A stretch of DNA of 64,000 nt from Acanthaster planci (Eukaryota; Echinodermata; Asteroidea; Valvatida; Acanthasteridae), in assembly GCF_001949145.1 (NCBI RefSeq), contig NW_019091479.1, positions 563,932 to 627,931 on the forward strand, read 5' to 3'. The stretch's first letter is position 1. Each line of letters starts with the position of its first letter. The position numbers were made by a program, and so were the translations under genes. Below are positions 11,008-23,323 of the stretch, piece by piece. The notes below the pieces were generated by a model, which saw nothing but the letters and a program-made list of their open reading frames with translations, was not told the origin of the DNA and made no database searches.

Positions 11008-11087
11008 TAAGTTAACGCACGTCTTCACAGATTAATGCGTTTGAAAATGGGACTGAATCACAACATGAAGGAGGGGACCACAATGAT

Positions 11088-11209
11088 TCTGTGGCTTAGC
11101 CAAGGGGGGATATGCCCCCCTCAAAAAAGATGAATGATTATTAAACAGGCCAACAAAAACGTCCCCACTGAAAGCTGGTGCCCCCTCGTAAATCCTTTTT
11201 ACGCCTCTG
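11088..11209. mobile_element. Second copy related to the 10414-10600 element
   Basis: The right end reads GCTGGTGCCCCCTCGTAAAT then ACGCCTCTG, close to the reverse complement of the left end of the element at 10414. The left end has TCTGTGGCTTAGCCAAGGGG. Decayed and shorter; inverted relative to the first copy. Confidence 0.4.
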
Positions 11210-12211
11210 CTGCTGGCCCACCGGAAATTCTAACCTTTTCCTTGGAGCAACATTGTCTAGCAACGATATCACCGTGTACATGTACAAAACCAATTTAGTT
11301 GAACATGGAATTCTTCAACGAACGGTTCTTGTCAAACCACTCCTCTGATCATCAACTCGCAGGCTAAAATACATGTTCATCACTCGTTATGTGGTCTCGT
11401 GTACTAAACGTAGTTTCATCCACCACCAATACAGTCCACTCCCCGCCTACAAGATCGAGCACCACTGCCAAACAACACATCACAGAACCCTGGTCAAAAC
11501 TTACAAATCCAGCCGAATTTCGATTTGTCTTCAGATTAATTTTCAAACAAGAACATGCATTTTCTCTAACCACTCCTACCCTCCCACCACAGGAAATTCT
11601 TATCTTCACAGTCCATTGAAGTCATCACCCCAAGGACTAAACCGAAAACTTGTTAAATGGAAACAAATACACTGTGCTCCAACCATTTCCTTTTTTATTA
11701 AACCGAGAGGCAATCTCTCTAATAATTTTAGGAACATGTACATAACTAGTTCACAACAGGAAAAATGATTTTGCCAAATTTAAAGCATGAATAGACAACA
11801 AGTGGATATCGAAAAGAATATAAAATTCCATTGTACCTGTATTCAAAATCGGACATTTCTAAAAGAAAAAAGGTGAATGCTTCAGTTGTGCTCTACCAAT
11901 GCATGTACATGTACATGCATTCACAAACGCATTCGAAAATTAAAATACGTCAACTAAACTTTTCAATAAAACTAGTGCTAAAAAGTGAATTCAAGAAGTA
12001 TTTTGAAATTCAAGAATTCCAATTCAAAGGTTATCTTTGATAATTCAAGGTACGGTGGTGGCTGTCCATACACAGCTCATAACTATCAGGCAGAAATAGT
12101 AGAAAGGCAGATGAGACTGGACCAAGTCTGCAGCTTCACAGCAAAGATTTCTCTAAGTACACATAACATCTGATGACTTCACTGGATCCATTTATGCCTC
12201 AATGGTGCTCA

Positions 12212-12270
12212 AACAACCCAGATTATGTGCTGAAACAACCCAGATTATGTGCTGAAACAACCCAGATTAA
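12212..12270. repeat. 22-bp tandem repeat, 2.7 copies
   Basis: Unit AACAACCCAGATTATGTGCT plus GA, copies at 12212-12233 and 12234-12255, then a partial. It lies just 3' of the nucleolin stop, probably in its 3' untranslated region. Confidence 0.75.
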
Positions 12271-12391
12271 CTTAAGATCTCCACTCAGAAGTTCACTGTA
12301 CTTTTTCCAAATTACTGTTTACATAGAGATGTCAAAGAGTAGGTTTGTCAATGTGTAGCTTTTGTTACAGTCAATGTTAATAAGCTCCGAT

Positions 12392-15300
12392 TCAATCAAA
12401 GATTGTCTTCTTTCCCCGCCCTGCACCAAAACCTCCTGCAATGGGAAAGAAAATGGCAAAACCATATTAGTACATGAACATGATGTTTATGAAGGGATTG
12501 TTAGAAATTCTAATTGTAAGATGGACGTTTTAAATGCAACTCTTTACAAATTTTAAGATAGGACTGTTGGGCATTTACAGGTAACTCTTTGAGGGATTAT
12601 TGGATTTACCACGCCCTCCTCGGCCTCCTCTGAAGCCACCGCCACGTCCACCACGACCTCCGCGACCTCCACCAAATCCACGTCCACCACCTCCACCAAA
12701 TCCACGTCCACCACCTCCACGGCCACCACGGAATCCACCCCCAAAGCTCCCTCGTCCTCCTGCCAAACCAAGACAAAAATTAATGTTTCATTGTGAGTGT
12801 GTATTCATTGGTAACAGCTTCCCTGTCTATGATTCCAAAGTGGACTGACAGTTATTGTTGTAAAGCATGTTGCTTATGGACACAAGCAGTCTGATTGTAC
12901 TGCCTCCATCCTTTTGGCATCAGTCAAAGAATGATCAAATGTCAGTACAGCTTACTTTTCTGACTCGTCTTTGTGAGGTTAGTTACCAAAATGATCCACA
13001 AGAACATACATATGGTACAGCAAGTGAGATCACATATTCCGGAATAGAAATCTAAAAAGGACTGCTTCCAAGACAGGAGCACTGACTAGGTAGTCTGCAA
13101 TATCAAAACTCATCCATCCATTCTTACCTCTTGGAGATCCAAAGCTTTTTCGTGCCTTAGCATAGTCGATGTTCAAGGTGTAGCCATCTAGGTCTGAGCC
13201 ATTGTGTTTGTTTAATGCAGCACTAGCCTGGCTCTCACTTCTGAATTCAGCATATGCAAACCTTAACAAAGAGTCATTGTTGTGCAAAGTATCACTGATA
13301 GTATAATGATGATGACATTTTCATGAGCTCAGATATCAGTGAGCATATACGTATGCACCTATGGCTACTGCAATACAATGGATACTATCTGAGACTTTTT
13401 GGGGTGAGCTCAAGAAGCAGAGAAAATTAAGTTAAATTTATGCAAATAAACCAACGAAACTGAGAATACATGTATGAACAAAAAGTTAACAAGAAAGAGA
13501 AAACAATTCAATAAATGTGTTTCCAAACATTCTCAGGTCAATGGATACAATAGAAAAGATAGAATACATTTTTATGTCCAGAAACACTCCTGACACCAGC
13601 AGCAACTTTGTCACTTTCTAATGCAAAAACGAGACAATTGGTTTTAGATTTGGCAGCTTTTTTTTAACCCAGAGCTTAATGAGGAGGCTGATGAGGTCAC
13701 TGAACTCACCCTTTCGGTTGGTTAGTCTCTCTATCCAAGGGAATCCTGACAGAATCAGCACCGAGGACATTCTGTAGACGGTCTATTGTTATGTCCTCAG
13801 ACATACCTCGGATGTACAGCGTCTTCTTGTCAAATTGCTGATCTCCTCCTCCTAATTATAGAAGTTTTATAAAAATAGAATAATTTTAATTAGAAGCAAT
13901 TCTGAAGTAAGCCAGGTCCTCAACTGTAACTTCCGTTTTGTGTCAAAAAAACCTGCACAATGTTTTGGAAGAATCAAAGAGCCCAAATGCAAGGAAGCAA
14001 GGATTGAGAATGCTATCTTCTTTGTCATGAAAAAGTTCTCCTGTGTGTTGATGAATCAAGACTGCATTCTGTTACATATTTAAAGACGAATTTGTCCCCA
14101 AAACTCCAGCATTTCATGTTTACCTCCACCACTGCCTCCGCCATCACTCCGTCTTTTGTTCTGGGCAAAGTCTAAAGTCAGGAAGGCCCCCTTCAGAGTA
14201 ATCCCTTGGTTATCCACCATCGCTTGCTGGGCAGCAGCCTCCGATGCAAAGTCAGCATAGGCAAAGCTGATTACAAAATGCAATGGATTGGAATTACTGC
14301 AAGATGTCTAATGGCTGTGTGCATGACAGTTGAGGGCACCATATGCTCCTCTCACACTGTGTCTGGCATTATTGCACATGTCTATGGAATATGGCAAAAG
14401 CCGCTAATAAGTGGCTTCCATAAGTAATGGCACACAGCCTAAATGAGAAATCTCCAAACTCCACTTTGATATGTGGATGCCAAAATCTATGTATGAATGG
14501 ACTCTATTTTATGGGCTAATTTCACCTGTTCAAGCTGTAAAGCATAGCAAAAAGAGTTATCATTCCAATGATATATGAAAGACACACTTTGTAACTTGTG
14601 TGAATAGCTTAAATTGGTACAGCAAAATCAATTCACATTTGAACTGATAACTGAATTCTTTTTGGACGAGACACATCTAAGCAAGGTACAAAAGAGCGAT
14701 GTCAGGGCTTATCTACTGCAGCAAGACTTACTCTACTTTACTGCCAGGCTCTCCTCGTTTGTTAGGTCTGCGTACTTCAACTGCTCCCAGTTTCTCCATC
14801 AGATCTTCCTCCGTCATGTCATCGGTCAGTCCTTTGACGAAGAGCGTTCGGTTCTCTGACAACCACAAGTTGTGATGGAACACAAGAACAGTGTCACCAG
14901 CAAAGCATATTAAGACCATCAGGCCAAGACAGAGTTGCATGGTAAACAAGTAGGAAAAACAGATACACGGTTGATACTCATCAACCCTGAATTGCTAGAA
15001 ACTTATCAGAATTCAGCCAATCCACTGATGTGTACACATGTAAAATTAAAGGAAGACACAATCTTTCAAGGAAAATAAAGTTCTGTGTACTGTAACAAAG
15101 GACTGCTCTTCTCCAAAATCCTCCTTATTTCTGCATTCCCTTCAAATGAAACCCCTGGACACAGGCCCTAGGTTTGGACTGACAGTTCTCTCAAAAGGAA
15201 AGGGGTGGAGATACTCTTACCAGAGCCACCGGTTACTGGCCTCTTATTGGTACTCTTGTCCCCAACGTAATCTAAGATGATGTTCCAGCCATCAATCTCA

Positions 15301-18300
15301 ACACCTTGCATTTCCTTCATGGCTTTCTCTACCTCAGCCTCGCTCTCAAATTCCATGTATGCGTATCTACAAATAAATGCATTGCCCAGCTCAGTTCAGT
15401 TGCAGTGACAGGTGAAAAGCAACCAAATTTATTCTTGTTTGTTTAAACACAGTTCGACAGTATCATAGCAATATTGACTTTCAATGCCATATTTCAACCC
15501 ATCCTTTTTTACTGGCTAATAGTTAACTTGCCACCTGGATGACAACTTCAATGTCCACCAGTTTCAAAGGTTAACCATGTCCTCCCCAAGACAATTTGCT
15601 GACCTCATATAATATTCCAGTGATATTCCCTATCTGATTGGGATCTGTTTTCCTCAATCCAGCAAAATCCCAACAAATCTTTTGACTGCTTATTGGGGTC
15701 GCTTTACACCACACGTCAGCAAGCAAAGCAGATGATTACAACTTTTAGACAGATTTGATTTCATGCTTACCCCCCTGGTCTCCCACTTCTCATGGGCATA
15801 CGCACTTCCTGGCACTGGAATTTCTCTTGGAGTGTCTCTTTTGTCGTGTCGTAGCTAAGACCCTTGACGAACAAGGTCCTGTCATTGGAATTATCTCTCG
15901 GCCCTACAAGGAAAATACAAGTGGAATATGCAATGTGACTAACACTACAAAATTCAATGCGACTTACACTACAAAATTCAATGTGACTTACACTACAAAA
16001 TGAACAAGGAATGACCAGAGGGCAGACTTTCACAAATTTCATATGAACTTTTTAAAGTCACTGATTTTTACAGAGCCTCATAAGGCATCGGAAGAAATGT
16101 ACTTACTCCTGCAAATTCCATTTCTAATATGATGGCAATTCAGATACTGCAATATTTATGACATAAACGGTATGTGGAAATGAATTTTGGCCTTACCAAA
16201 GCTAGGAGTGGCACCAGTGGACTTATTCTTGCCTCGTTCCAATCGGATTTCAGACCCATTGATTTGTTGATGATTCAACGCAATAGCTTTCTTGAACATC
16301 TTCTCTGATGTGACGTCGACATAGGCAAACCTGAGCCATTGACAACCAAAACTTTAGTGATTGAGGTTTTTGAAAGTTAAGTATCTGAAGTGAGGTGAAG
16401 TTTTGCTTCTACGTGCAACGATTTTCAGACAAATGCCTCGAACCATTCAGCAAAGGAACTATCAGGATTAGATAGTCACTGTTTTTGCTAATTATGGTAG
16501 AGATGTCATCACTAAATCAAGCACTGGGAATCTGCAATGCCTCCACCTGCCTTGCATTTAGATGTTATTTTAAAGGTGAAATCACATTTCCTCCACTTAC
16601 GATTTGTTTGGGATGACCCTTGCATTCATGACCTGTACACCGTTAGAAGTAAAGAACTGCTCCACGTCTTCATCTGCTGTTCCCTTGGCGATGCCACCGA
16701 TGAAGATGGAAATGACCTCTGTGGAGAGAAATGAAATGTTAAGTGTGATTATAACAAGATTTACACACTCAACCAGACAAGAATGCAGAGAAAGAGAGAG
16801 CCACAATTTTACCTCCTCCTACTGTCTCTTTCTTGCTCTTAGTTGTCTCTGCATCCCCTTGTGCCATCTTCTTCTTTTTTAGGGGTGGAGCCGCCTCTTC
16901 CTCTGCAGAAAACAAGGGAATCTCTGTGATAATCAGTCTGGTCAAAATGGTTAATCGACATAAGGAACTACAGTGAGTAAAAAAGTGCAAAAGCTGGTCA
17001 GACAACGTGCAGTGTGAACTGTCGCCCTCTTGGCACCTTATCGGTAAGACATCTCAGACATACCCTCCTCTTCATCTTCCTCCTCTTCATCGTCATCTTC
17101 TTCATCTTCGTCATCCTCATCATCATCATCATCTTTGTCATCTTCTACTTCGGCCTTCCTTGCAACTGCTTTAGCACTCGTGACCTTACCCTTGACCTGA
17201 TGGGTTTAGCACCAAAAAAACCCTCAATATAAATAGACTGAGATAGTGCAACTCCATGAAATGGCTTTGGTTAGGAACCTTGGAAAGTGAAGCAAGAGCC
17301 ACAAAGCCAAACAGGCTCAGAGTCTTTACCCATCAGCCACCACAAGATCTAGCAGTGAAAGTTTCGTCGGAACTTACTCCTGCTATCTCTGTGTTTGACG
17401 CTGATGCTGCTGATAACCCAATGCCACAAGATCAATGCAACAAGCAGTCTTGGGATTTGTAAACATGCCACAAATTGTGAACCAGCTTCACAACTCATTC
17501 ATTAAGACTACTACTGGATACTGTCCAACATATTTTACAATACACAGAATTAAGACAAAGCCTTGAGGTCAAAGTCCAAAGTGCAGTTTAGGGAGAATCC
17601 AAACAAATCTGTGCTTTTTTGCTCTGCCATACCCCAAACCCTTCTCGCCTCGTACCTGTTGGACTTTTGTGAGTTCTTCATCCTCTTCTTCCTCATCACT
17701 GTCATCTTCTTCATCCTCTTCGTCACTGTCATATTCGTCGTCGTCATCATCGTCATCAATATCCATCTGTGGAGGTGGCTTGGCCTTCCCTTTGAGTTGT
17801 TTGCTCAACATCTTGGGAGGAATCTCTTCCTCCTCACTGATGTCTTCTTCATCATCTTCATCCCAATCATCGTCTTCATCGTCTTCATCCTCATCTTCAT
17901 CATCATCATCTTCCTCTTCTGCAGGAGCTTGCTGTTTGGCCTTGGTCACTGCCTTGATGACTTTCTTTGGAGGTTCTTCTTCCTCACTCTCTTCCTCCTC
18001 ACTATCGTCATCCTCGTCATCTTCAAACTCTTCAACCTACACACAGATACAAAATGACATTTAGAGTTTCAGACTTGACTGATTGACTGTGTGATGCCAA
18101 GGAGTGATACGATCAATGCCAGTCAAAATAACCAAAGCATGCTCTTAGACTCAACAGGGGCATAACACTTCCACTCTCCAAAAAAACAGCAATATGACAC
18201 TGAACTCAATCTTTGCAGAAAAAAGTTGAAAATTCTCCAAAATGTTACCTTTGTTGGCACTTTCTTCTTGGCTGCCACTGTTTTGGCCTGTCCTTTTTTG

Positions 18301-21300
18301 GCCGGTGTTGTTTTGGCCGCGGTGGCTGTCTTCTTGGCCAGCATCTGTTTGGTCACCTTTTTCTTGGTTGGTTCCAATAGTTGCATGACCTCCATTTCTT
18401 CTTCTTCCTCACTGCTGCTCTCTTCCATTGCAGGTTCCTACATAGGAAATAATTAAAAGTAGCCATCAAATACGTCCAAATTCCGCAGAATCCACAAGTC
18501 AGCAAGCAAATATCAAAACTTTCTAACTGAACACTGATCAAAAGACTTGAGCCATAGAAACTACGCCAGGGAAATTTGCAAATCTTTATGCTTTGAGGTT
18601 ACGCTAGACCTGGCAAACAAAATCTGAATGGAGGGCTTAGGCTGTTGCCACCTGTGACTACCTGCCAAGTTCCTACCTGCTTTTTGACTGGCTTCACCTT
18701 TTGGGCCTTGGCATTCCTGTTGAAAGCAGAAATGGATGTCAAGAAACAAATGCCATAAAGGTTTACTCATGAATGGATATGAAAATGTGTTCAGAACCAT
18801 CTATTAACTTTTTGAGCACTAAAAATGGACTTTTGCAGATTCAGTAAAATTTTCATTACTGGCCAAATTAATAAACTTAGAGTAAAAGCCGTAGTAACTA
18901 TACAGTTTCCAAGGTTAACTTAAATATTTAGAACAGGTGAAGTGGTCAACTCAAGGGGAACCAATTTGTTTCAAGTAAAAACTTTGACTTACTTCTTTGG
19001 TGCAATTTGAGCCTTGCCCTGTTGAACAAATAAATAAAAGATAACAAGTACCTAATTAGTGAACGAAGCCAATCCATTTGATCACAAGACGAGGAAAACA
19101 ATCAACAGTGACGATGAATTCCTTTTACGTCCATGGCCAAATCTTCATTGTCATGTGCTTAAAGAATACATGTACAAAGGATTTTTCACCCACCGTATCA
19201 TTCTGTGGCAAAGATACATGTACATTGTAACTATAATACTGCACGCTACAATTATTTTTCCTTTTTGGAAAGATCGTAAGCGATAAATAAATGTAATAAG
19301 GACAAGCCATTTCATCGGTAACGCTTGTAAGCAAAGACAAAGGATGTAGCAATAAAAATCTCTTCTTCAATAATAAGACTTTCTGTAAGGATTATAGCTT
19401 AGGATAGATGGAATCTTTACACTTAAAGACCAACTCCAACGATGCTAACTTTTCTCATATTGAATCCTATTTTGAAGAGCCAAGTCTAATAAAAGTGGCA
19501 CATATCAATATCTCCCTTGCAATACACGTTTTTGCGTTAATAAAGCACAGTTTTTGTACCCATTTTTCCTGCGAGTGCAGTCCGGTTTTGTAAATGGACG
19601 TGTCATCATGACTCTTCAGCATCTAATGAATATTGATTTTCATGGTGTATGCACTTTAGGCATGCATAGCGCATTTCCACAGACAACAGCCCATAAAGCA
19701 TAAAGAATGCTCTCATTCTTCAGAAACTCAAAGAATTTCAATCCCGGTTCTTTCACAGAATTTCTAGTACATCCACCAATGGCGCGTAATTTCAACATTG
19801 TAACTCATGAAGAAAGGAGCACAAATTGCCAATGGAAACGAGATAATGCAGCACAATAGACCCGGTTTACAGATCATCCCTAGTACATAGTGCACGCACA
19901 TGTTGCTCCATGTACATGTAGGTTTGTAACAGAGCCAGTCATGCCACAGATACCAGTTTCAATGTTTTCTCCGGTATAACATCATACAAATTTTGTTTCT
20001 CAACAGCGCCGCCAGCAGTCAGATTGTGGAAATTTTTCATAAACTCGAAGACACCATTCAAAAGTTGTGGCAAAATTACAAAAATAACAGACATGATTTG
20101 GTAAGGAATATATGATTTATTACACACTAAACACAATACATGTACTGGTCTACTTTTGAAACTTTTCAAACCATTGGAGTTGGTCTTTAAATCAGTATGG
20201 ATTCCTGTTGAGTTGTACCATGCAAGAGAACCCTGATCAGTTTCTCACAATCACACAAACAGCATGTTTTGTCTGAGAACTGCTCGTTGACTTACATGAC
20301 CCAGTTGCTCCAACCCTTGTCTATGGGATCAAGACAGGAGTACAGCATCAGTGCGTTGAACCAGGTCACACATACCAGCGTTGACAGCTCATAAACTGAA
20401 GCAGCCACCGTCATCGGGTAGCAATCAAGTTAAGTGATTCGTTTGCACCTCTCATGAAAACTAGTAAATTTGCATAATTGAAGAGGCCAAGGTGTGATTT
20501 TGAGTGAATTTGTTTTACTGGATACATGAAACCGAAAATACTGCAAGCATCTCCCAAGTTCAGTATTTTGCTTGTGTTATTTCATTTGTATTTCAGCAAG
20601 CAATCTCCCAGCCCCACTTGGTTAATGGTTTAGACGTAATCACAGAGTTGAGCAAAAGTGAACAAAATACATTTCAAGTCAAACATTTTTTAAATGACAC
20701 TTTTAGATTCAGAAGTCCTTAACCCTAACACTCCTCCGTCCTCTAACAGGTGAAGGATTGAGGAGGGTTTGGGATAATGAAGATGTACATGTTCCTCAAA
20801 CACTTTAGGTGAAATCAAAACTTCCCACTTGCATTTTGCAAAATAAATCACACTATGTAGACGAAGTGAAATTGACAAACCTGAACCAATACTTATAAAT
20901 TGATCACGTAAAAATATCCAAATGCCTTCAAACACGTTATCCTTCGTGAAACAAAAAAAATGCAGTTGCAATGAAATTACAGCCTTCACATTTGGAAGCA
21001 AACTGTCAGATATTTTCCAAGTGTTTGAACCTCAGTCAAGCAGATACTTCCAACATTTTCGATGCTTGTGTCCAGTAAGCAATGAATGAAAATCAAACAA
21101 AATTTGGAGGTGCTTTGTTCATACTTCACTTGAAATTAATTTTTTCTAATGGAAATTACATTCCCATTTGACAACAGGGAAACAGTTTTGAGTTCCAAGG
21201 CCTCGCAATTGCTGACTTGTATCATTTCAAGCACAGCTGTGTGTTTTAGAGGTTTCCAAACCGCACCACTTTGCCTCATGATCATCTCCGCACAACTTAA

Positions 21301-22658
21301 GGTATGTCTGTGAGACCCTCCGCACACCACTGGTCTCATTTGTACCGTTTCCGCACAAGTACATGCACTGTGAAGTGTCTTTGCACTTCACACTGTGATG
21401 GGAACCGCACCACCTTATATTTTTGTTAACGCAGGTACCGCACCACCTGGTAATTTCATAAACGCAGGTACCGCACCACCTTGTAATTTCATAAACGCAG
21501 GTACCGCACCACCTTGTAATTTCATAAACGCAGGTACCGCACCACCTTGTAATTTCGTAAACTCAGATACCGCACCACCTAGTAATTTCGTAAACTCAGA
21601 TACCGCACCACCTAGTAATTTCGTAAACTCAGATACCGCACCACCTTTCGTTTTATACCGCACTACCTCGGATGTCTTACAGTGTCTGAACGTGCTGCCG
21701 CCCACTGTCTTACTCGTAAGACATTTCTACCTCACTGGTGGAAGCATACTGCCACCACATACTGTGTTTGAGAGACAGTTCAATCAGCCACCCAATACTA
21801 TCCCCCCTCCAATTTTTAAAAAGGATGCAGGCCTAGCAAACAAAAACAGTCAAACACTATCCAAGATTCAATGGCTGGAGTACAACCCAAGGGTCAGCAA
21901 GAGTATACTCTCACTAGAGGGGGTTATTACTCCTGTACCCGAGCGTAATGCACACGCATCTTACTCATGTTAACAGGAGTAACCAAAAAAGTTTCAATCT
22001 TCCCAACCTCACTTAGCCTCAGCAGGTCACAGTTTTCCGGGTACGAAGTGTCATCCCGGGTACGACATGTCCTCTGTACGAGTTGTCCCGGTTGTGAAAT
22101 TTTGGATACGAGATGTCGCGGGCGCGAGTTGTCTTGGGTACGAGATGTCCAGATACCAAAAAAAGTAGGCCTGGCCCCAAATTCTCCCAAATCAAACGAA
22201 GTCCATGACAGTCACCCAGTCTGCCATTTATGTGCCAATCTCTAACAAACATCATCTCAGATTCTCACAAGCAGACAAGTATAGGCTGACAAGCAAGCTT
22301 TCCCCATCTAGAACAAAAATGTTTCGAATGACAAAGCAGGGAGCCTACAGTCATGACAGTACAGAAACAAGGTACGATAGATAGAATTTCGTAAATTTCG
22401 ACGCCAATACCCAGTGGTCCACGTGTGTGCCACCACGAGGTCTGCGCCGACCCCGTACATACGCGTGGCCCGAGTGAACCCACGCGGTGCATGCATGATG
22501 CAACTCACAAGGGCATGAAGAGCAGTGAAGGGTGCATCACTGTGTTCATGGCGGGGCAAAAAATTAAGCTTGCAGTTGCTTGGAATGGACAGATTAACCA
22601 TGATTAACCGTGGCCTTGGAATACCTACCTTCTGCTTCTTTACGTTCTTGACTGCCAT
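12392..22658 (-). CDS. NCL: Nucleolin, complete coding gene (17 coding exons, 718 aa)
   Basis: Nucleolar RNA-binding protein acting in rRNA transcription and pre-rRNA processing. Coding exons, 5' to 3': 22629-22658 (ATG), 18993-19018, 18677-18716, 18249-18437, 17656-18036, 17064-17196, 16813-16902, 16601-16718, 16197-16330, 15771-15903, 15221-15366, 14732-14855, 14124-14266, 13710-13851, 13128-13261, 12610-12759, 12392-12435. All phases agree. Order: basic lysine-rich start with AKKTATAAKTTPAKK; acidic D/E tracts (about 100-260); four RRMs starting near 297, 381, 474 and 563 (RNP2 IFIGGI, LFVKGL, LFVKGL, LYIRGM; RNP1 cores FAYVDV, YAYMEF, FAYADF, FAYAEF); an RGG/GGF tail from about 655; end GKKTIFD. 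Human nucleolin is 710 aa with the same order. Intron 1 (3.6 kb) holds the 33-bp minisatellite. Reading through the donor at 12609 would give a different tail and stop at 12575, probably only retained intron. Confidence 0.95.
15931..16002. repeat. 24-bp tandem repeat, 3 copies, in a nucleolin intron
   Basis: Three copies of a CAATGTGACTTACACTACAA-type unit at 15931-15954, 15955-15978 and 15979-16002, with single-base differences, close to the acceptor of the exon encoding the first half of RRM2. Confidence 0.85.
21404..21673. repeat. 33-bp minisatellite, about 8 copies, in nucleolin intron 1
   Basis: Unit begins ACCGCACCACCTTGTAATTT and is 33 bases. Full copies start at 21404, 21437, 21470, 21503, 21536, 21569 and 21602, then partial ones. 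Copies 2-4 carry CATAAACGCAGGT and copies 5-7 carry CGTAAACTCAGAT, so two subfamilies expanded in blocks. Because 33 is a multiple of three the array is open in several frames; that is not evidence of coding. Confidence 0.9.
22035..22150. repeat. Degenerate TACGAGATGTC repeat
   Basis: At least six diverged copies of (GGG)TACGA-N-(A/T)TGTC(CCG) spaced about 15-30 bases apart, within nucleolin intron 1. Old minisatellite. Confidence 0.55.
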
Positions 22659-23323
22659 TACTTTGACTGACTGAAAATGAAGAAATTTATCAAAGATTCA
22701 GAGTTAACCGCCTCGGTTCTCCTTGGGGCCGTGGGAAGTGATATCGATCACGTTGCACGTGGTATAATACCGCGCATACGCATGCAGATAATATGTATGT
22801 AAGACGATACGACGCGTTCATCATAGTCTGGCATACAACCATCAGCCTGATGGGTGTAACAAGGGGCACGGCGATTGCACAGAGGCGGAAATAAGATATT
22901 TAAAGTATTTCTGTCAATCGCACCTTTATAATTTATACGTTCTGTACTAAATAATGATACTGTGCTACCATTTAGAATTCATTTTGCACATCGATAAATA
23001 ATTAAGCAGTAAAGAAAAACTTAACAAATTTTTTATAAGGATTATAAAATTTATTTAAGAAGGGGATTTATTTTTATTTAGAAGGTAGACACTTGTGTCT
23101 ACGGCTGTTGTATGCAAAAAAATTGGGAAAGGTAGTAAAAACAGTCGTTGCTCAATACTTCCTATTACGCATGCGTTGTTTATCATTGCGAATGGCAACA
23201 GTAAGTTGATGGCGGAAAGAGCAGATTTGGTGGCAAGCCACGGCGCGTAAAAACAAAAGTTTTCTGAAGTTTATGCTTATATATGGTTACAAGTCATTGG
23301 CCTGTTTTCAACTTTCCTCAAAC
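22659..23323. promoter_or_regulatory. Shared promoter region of nucleolin (-) and ZMYND12 (+)
   Basis: The two start codons face away from each other across 665 bases, so both promoters must lie here or overlap it. Near the ZMYND12 side are TGTTTATC (about 23178-23185), ATGGCAAC (23192-23199, an RFX X-box half site) and ATGGCGG (23209-23215, YY1-like). Neither side has an obvious TATA box. Leaders are not resolvable. Confidence 0.55.

Larger units (their letters stand above)
9756..12391. other. Transposon-rich intergenic region and nucleolin 3' UTR
   Basis: No gene supported. The left 1.5 kb holds the mobile fragments listed separately with long G/C runs. The right part, up to 12391, should contain the 3' untranslated region of the nucleolin gene, including a 22-base tandem repeat. 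Confidence 0.5.

Noticed and set aside
12575-12609. Nucleolin tail ending KSNNPSKSYL
   Set aside because: A donor at 12609 and the downstream exon 12392-12435 restore the conserved GKKTxF-type ending, so this tail would need a retained intron.
14910-14985. Second C/D-box-like pair in another nucleolin intron
   Set aside because: The C box lacks the purine, and no terminal stem is seen.
16444-16512. Possible C/D box snoRNA in a nucleolin intron (minus strand GTGATGA then CTGA)
   Set aside because: Nucleolin introns host snoRNAs in vertebrates, but there is no terminal stem and no guide match I can name; two short boxes alone are weak.
17669-18064. Poly-serine plus-strand frame
   Set aside because: It is the shadow of the nucleolin acidic D/E tracts on the other strand.
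21395-21973. 192-codon plus-strand frame with GTAPP repeats
   Set aside because: It is the 33-bp minisatellite read in frame plus unique intron sequence, inside nucleolin intron 1 and antisense to it.
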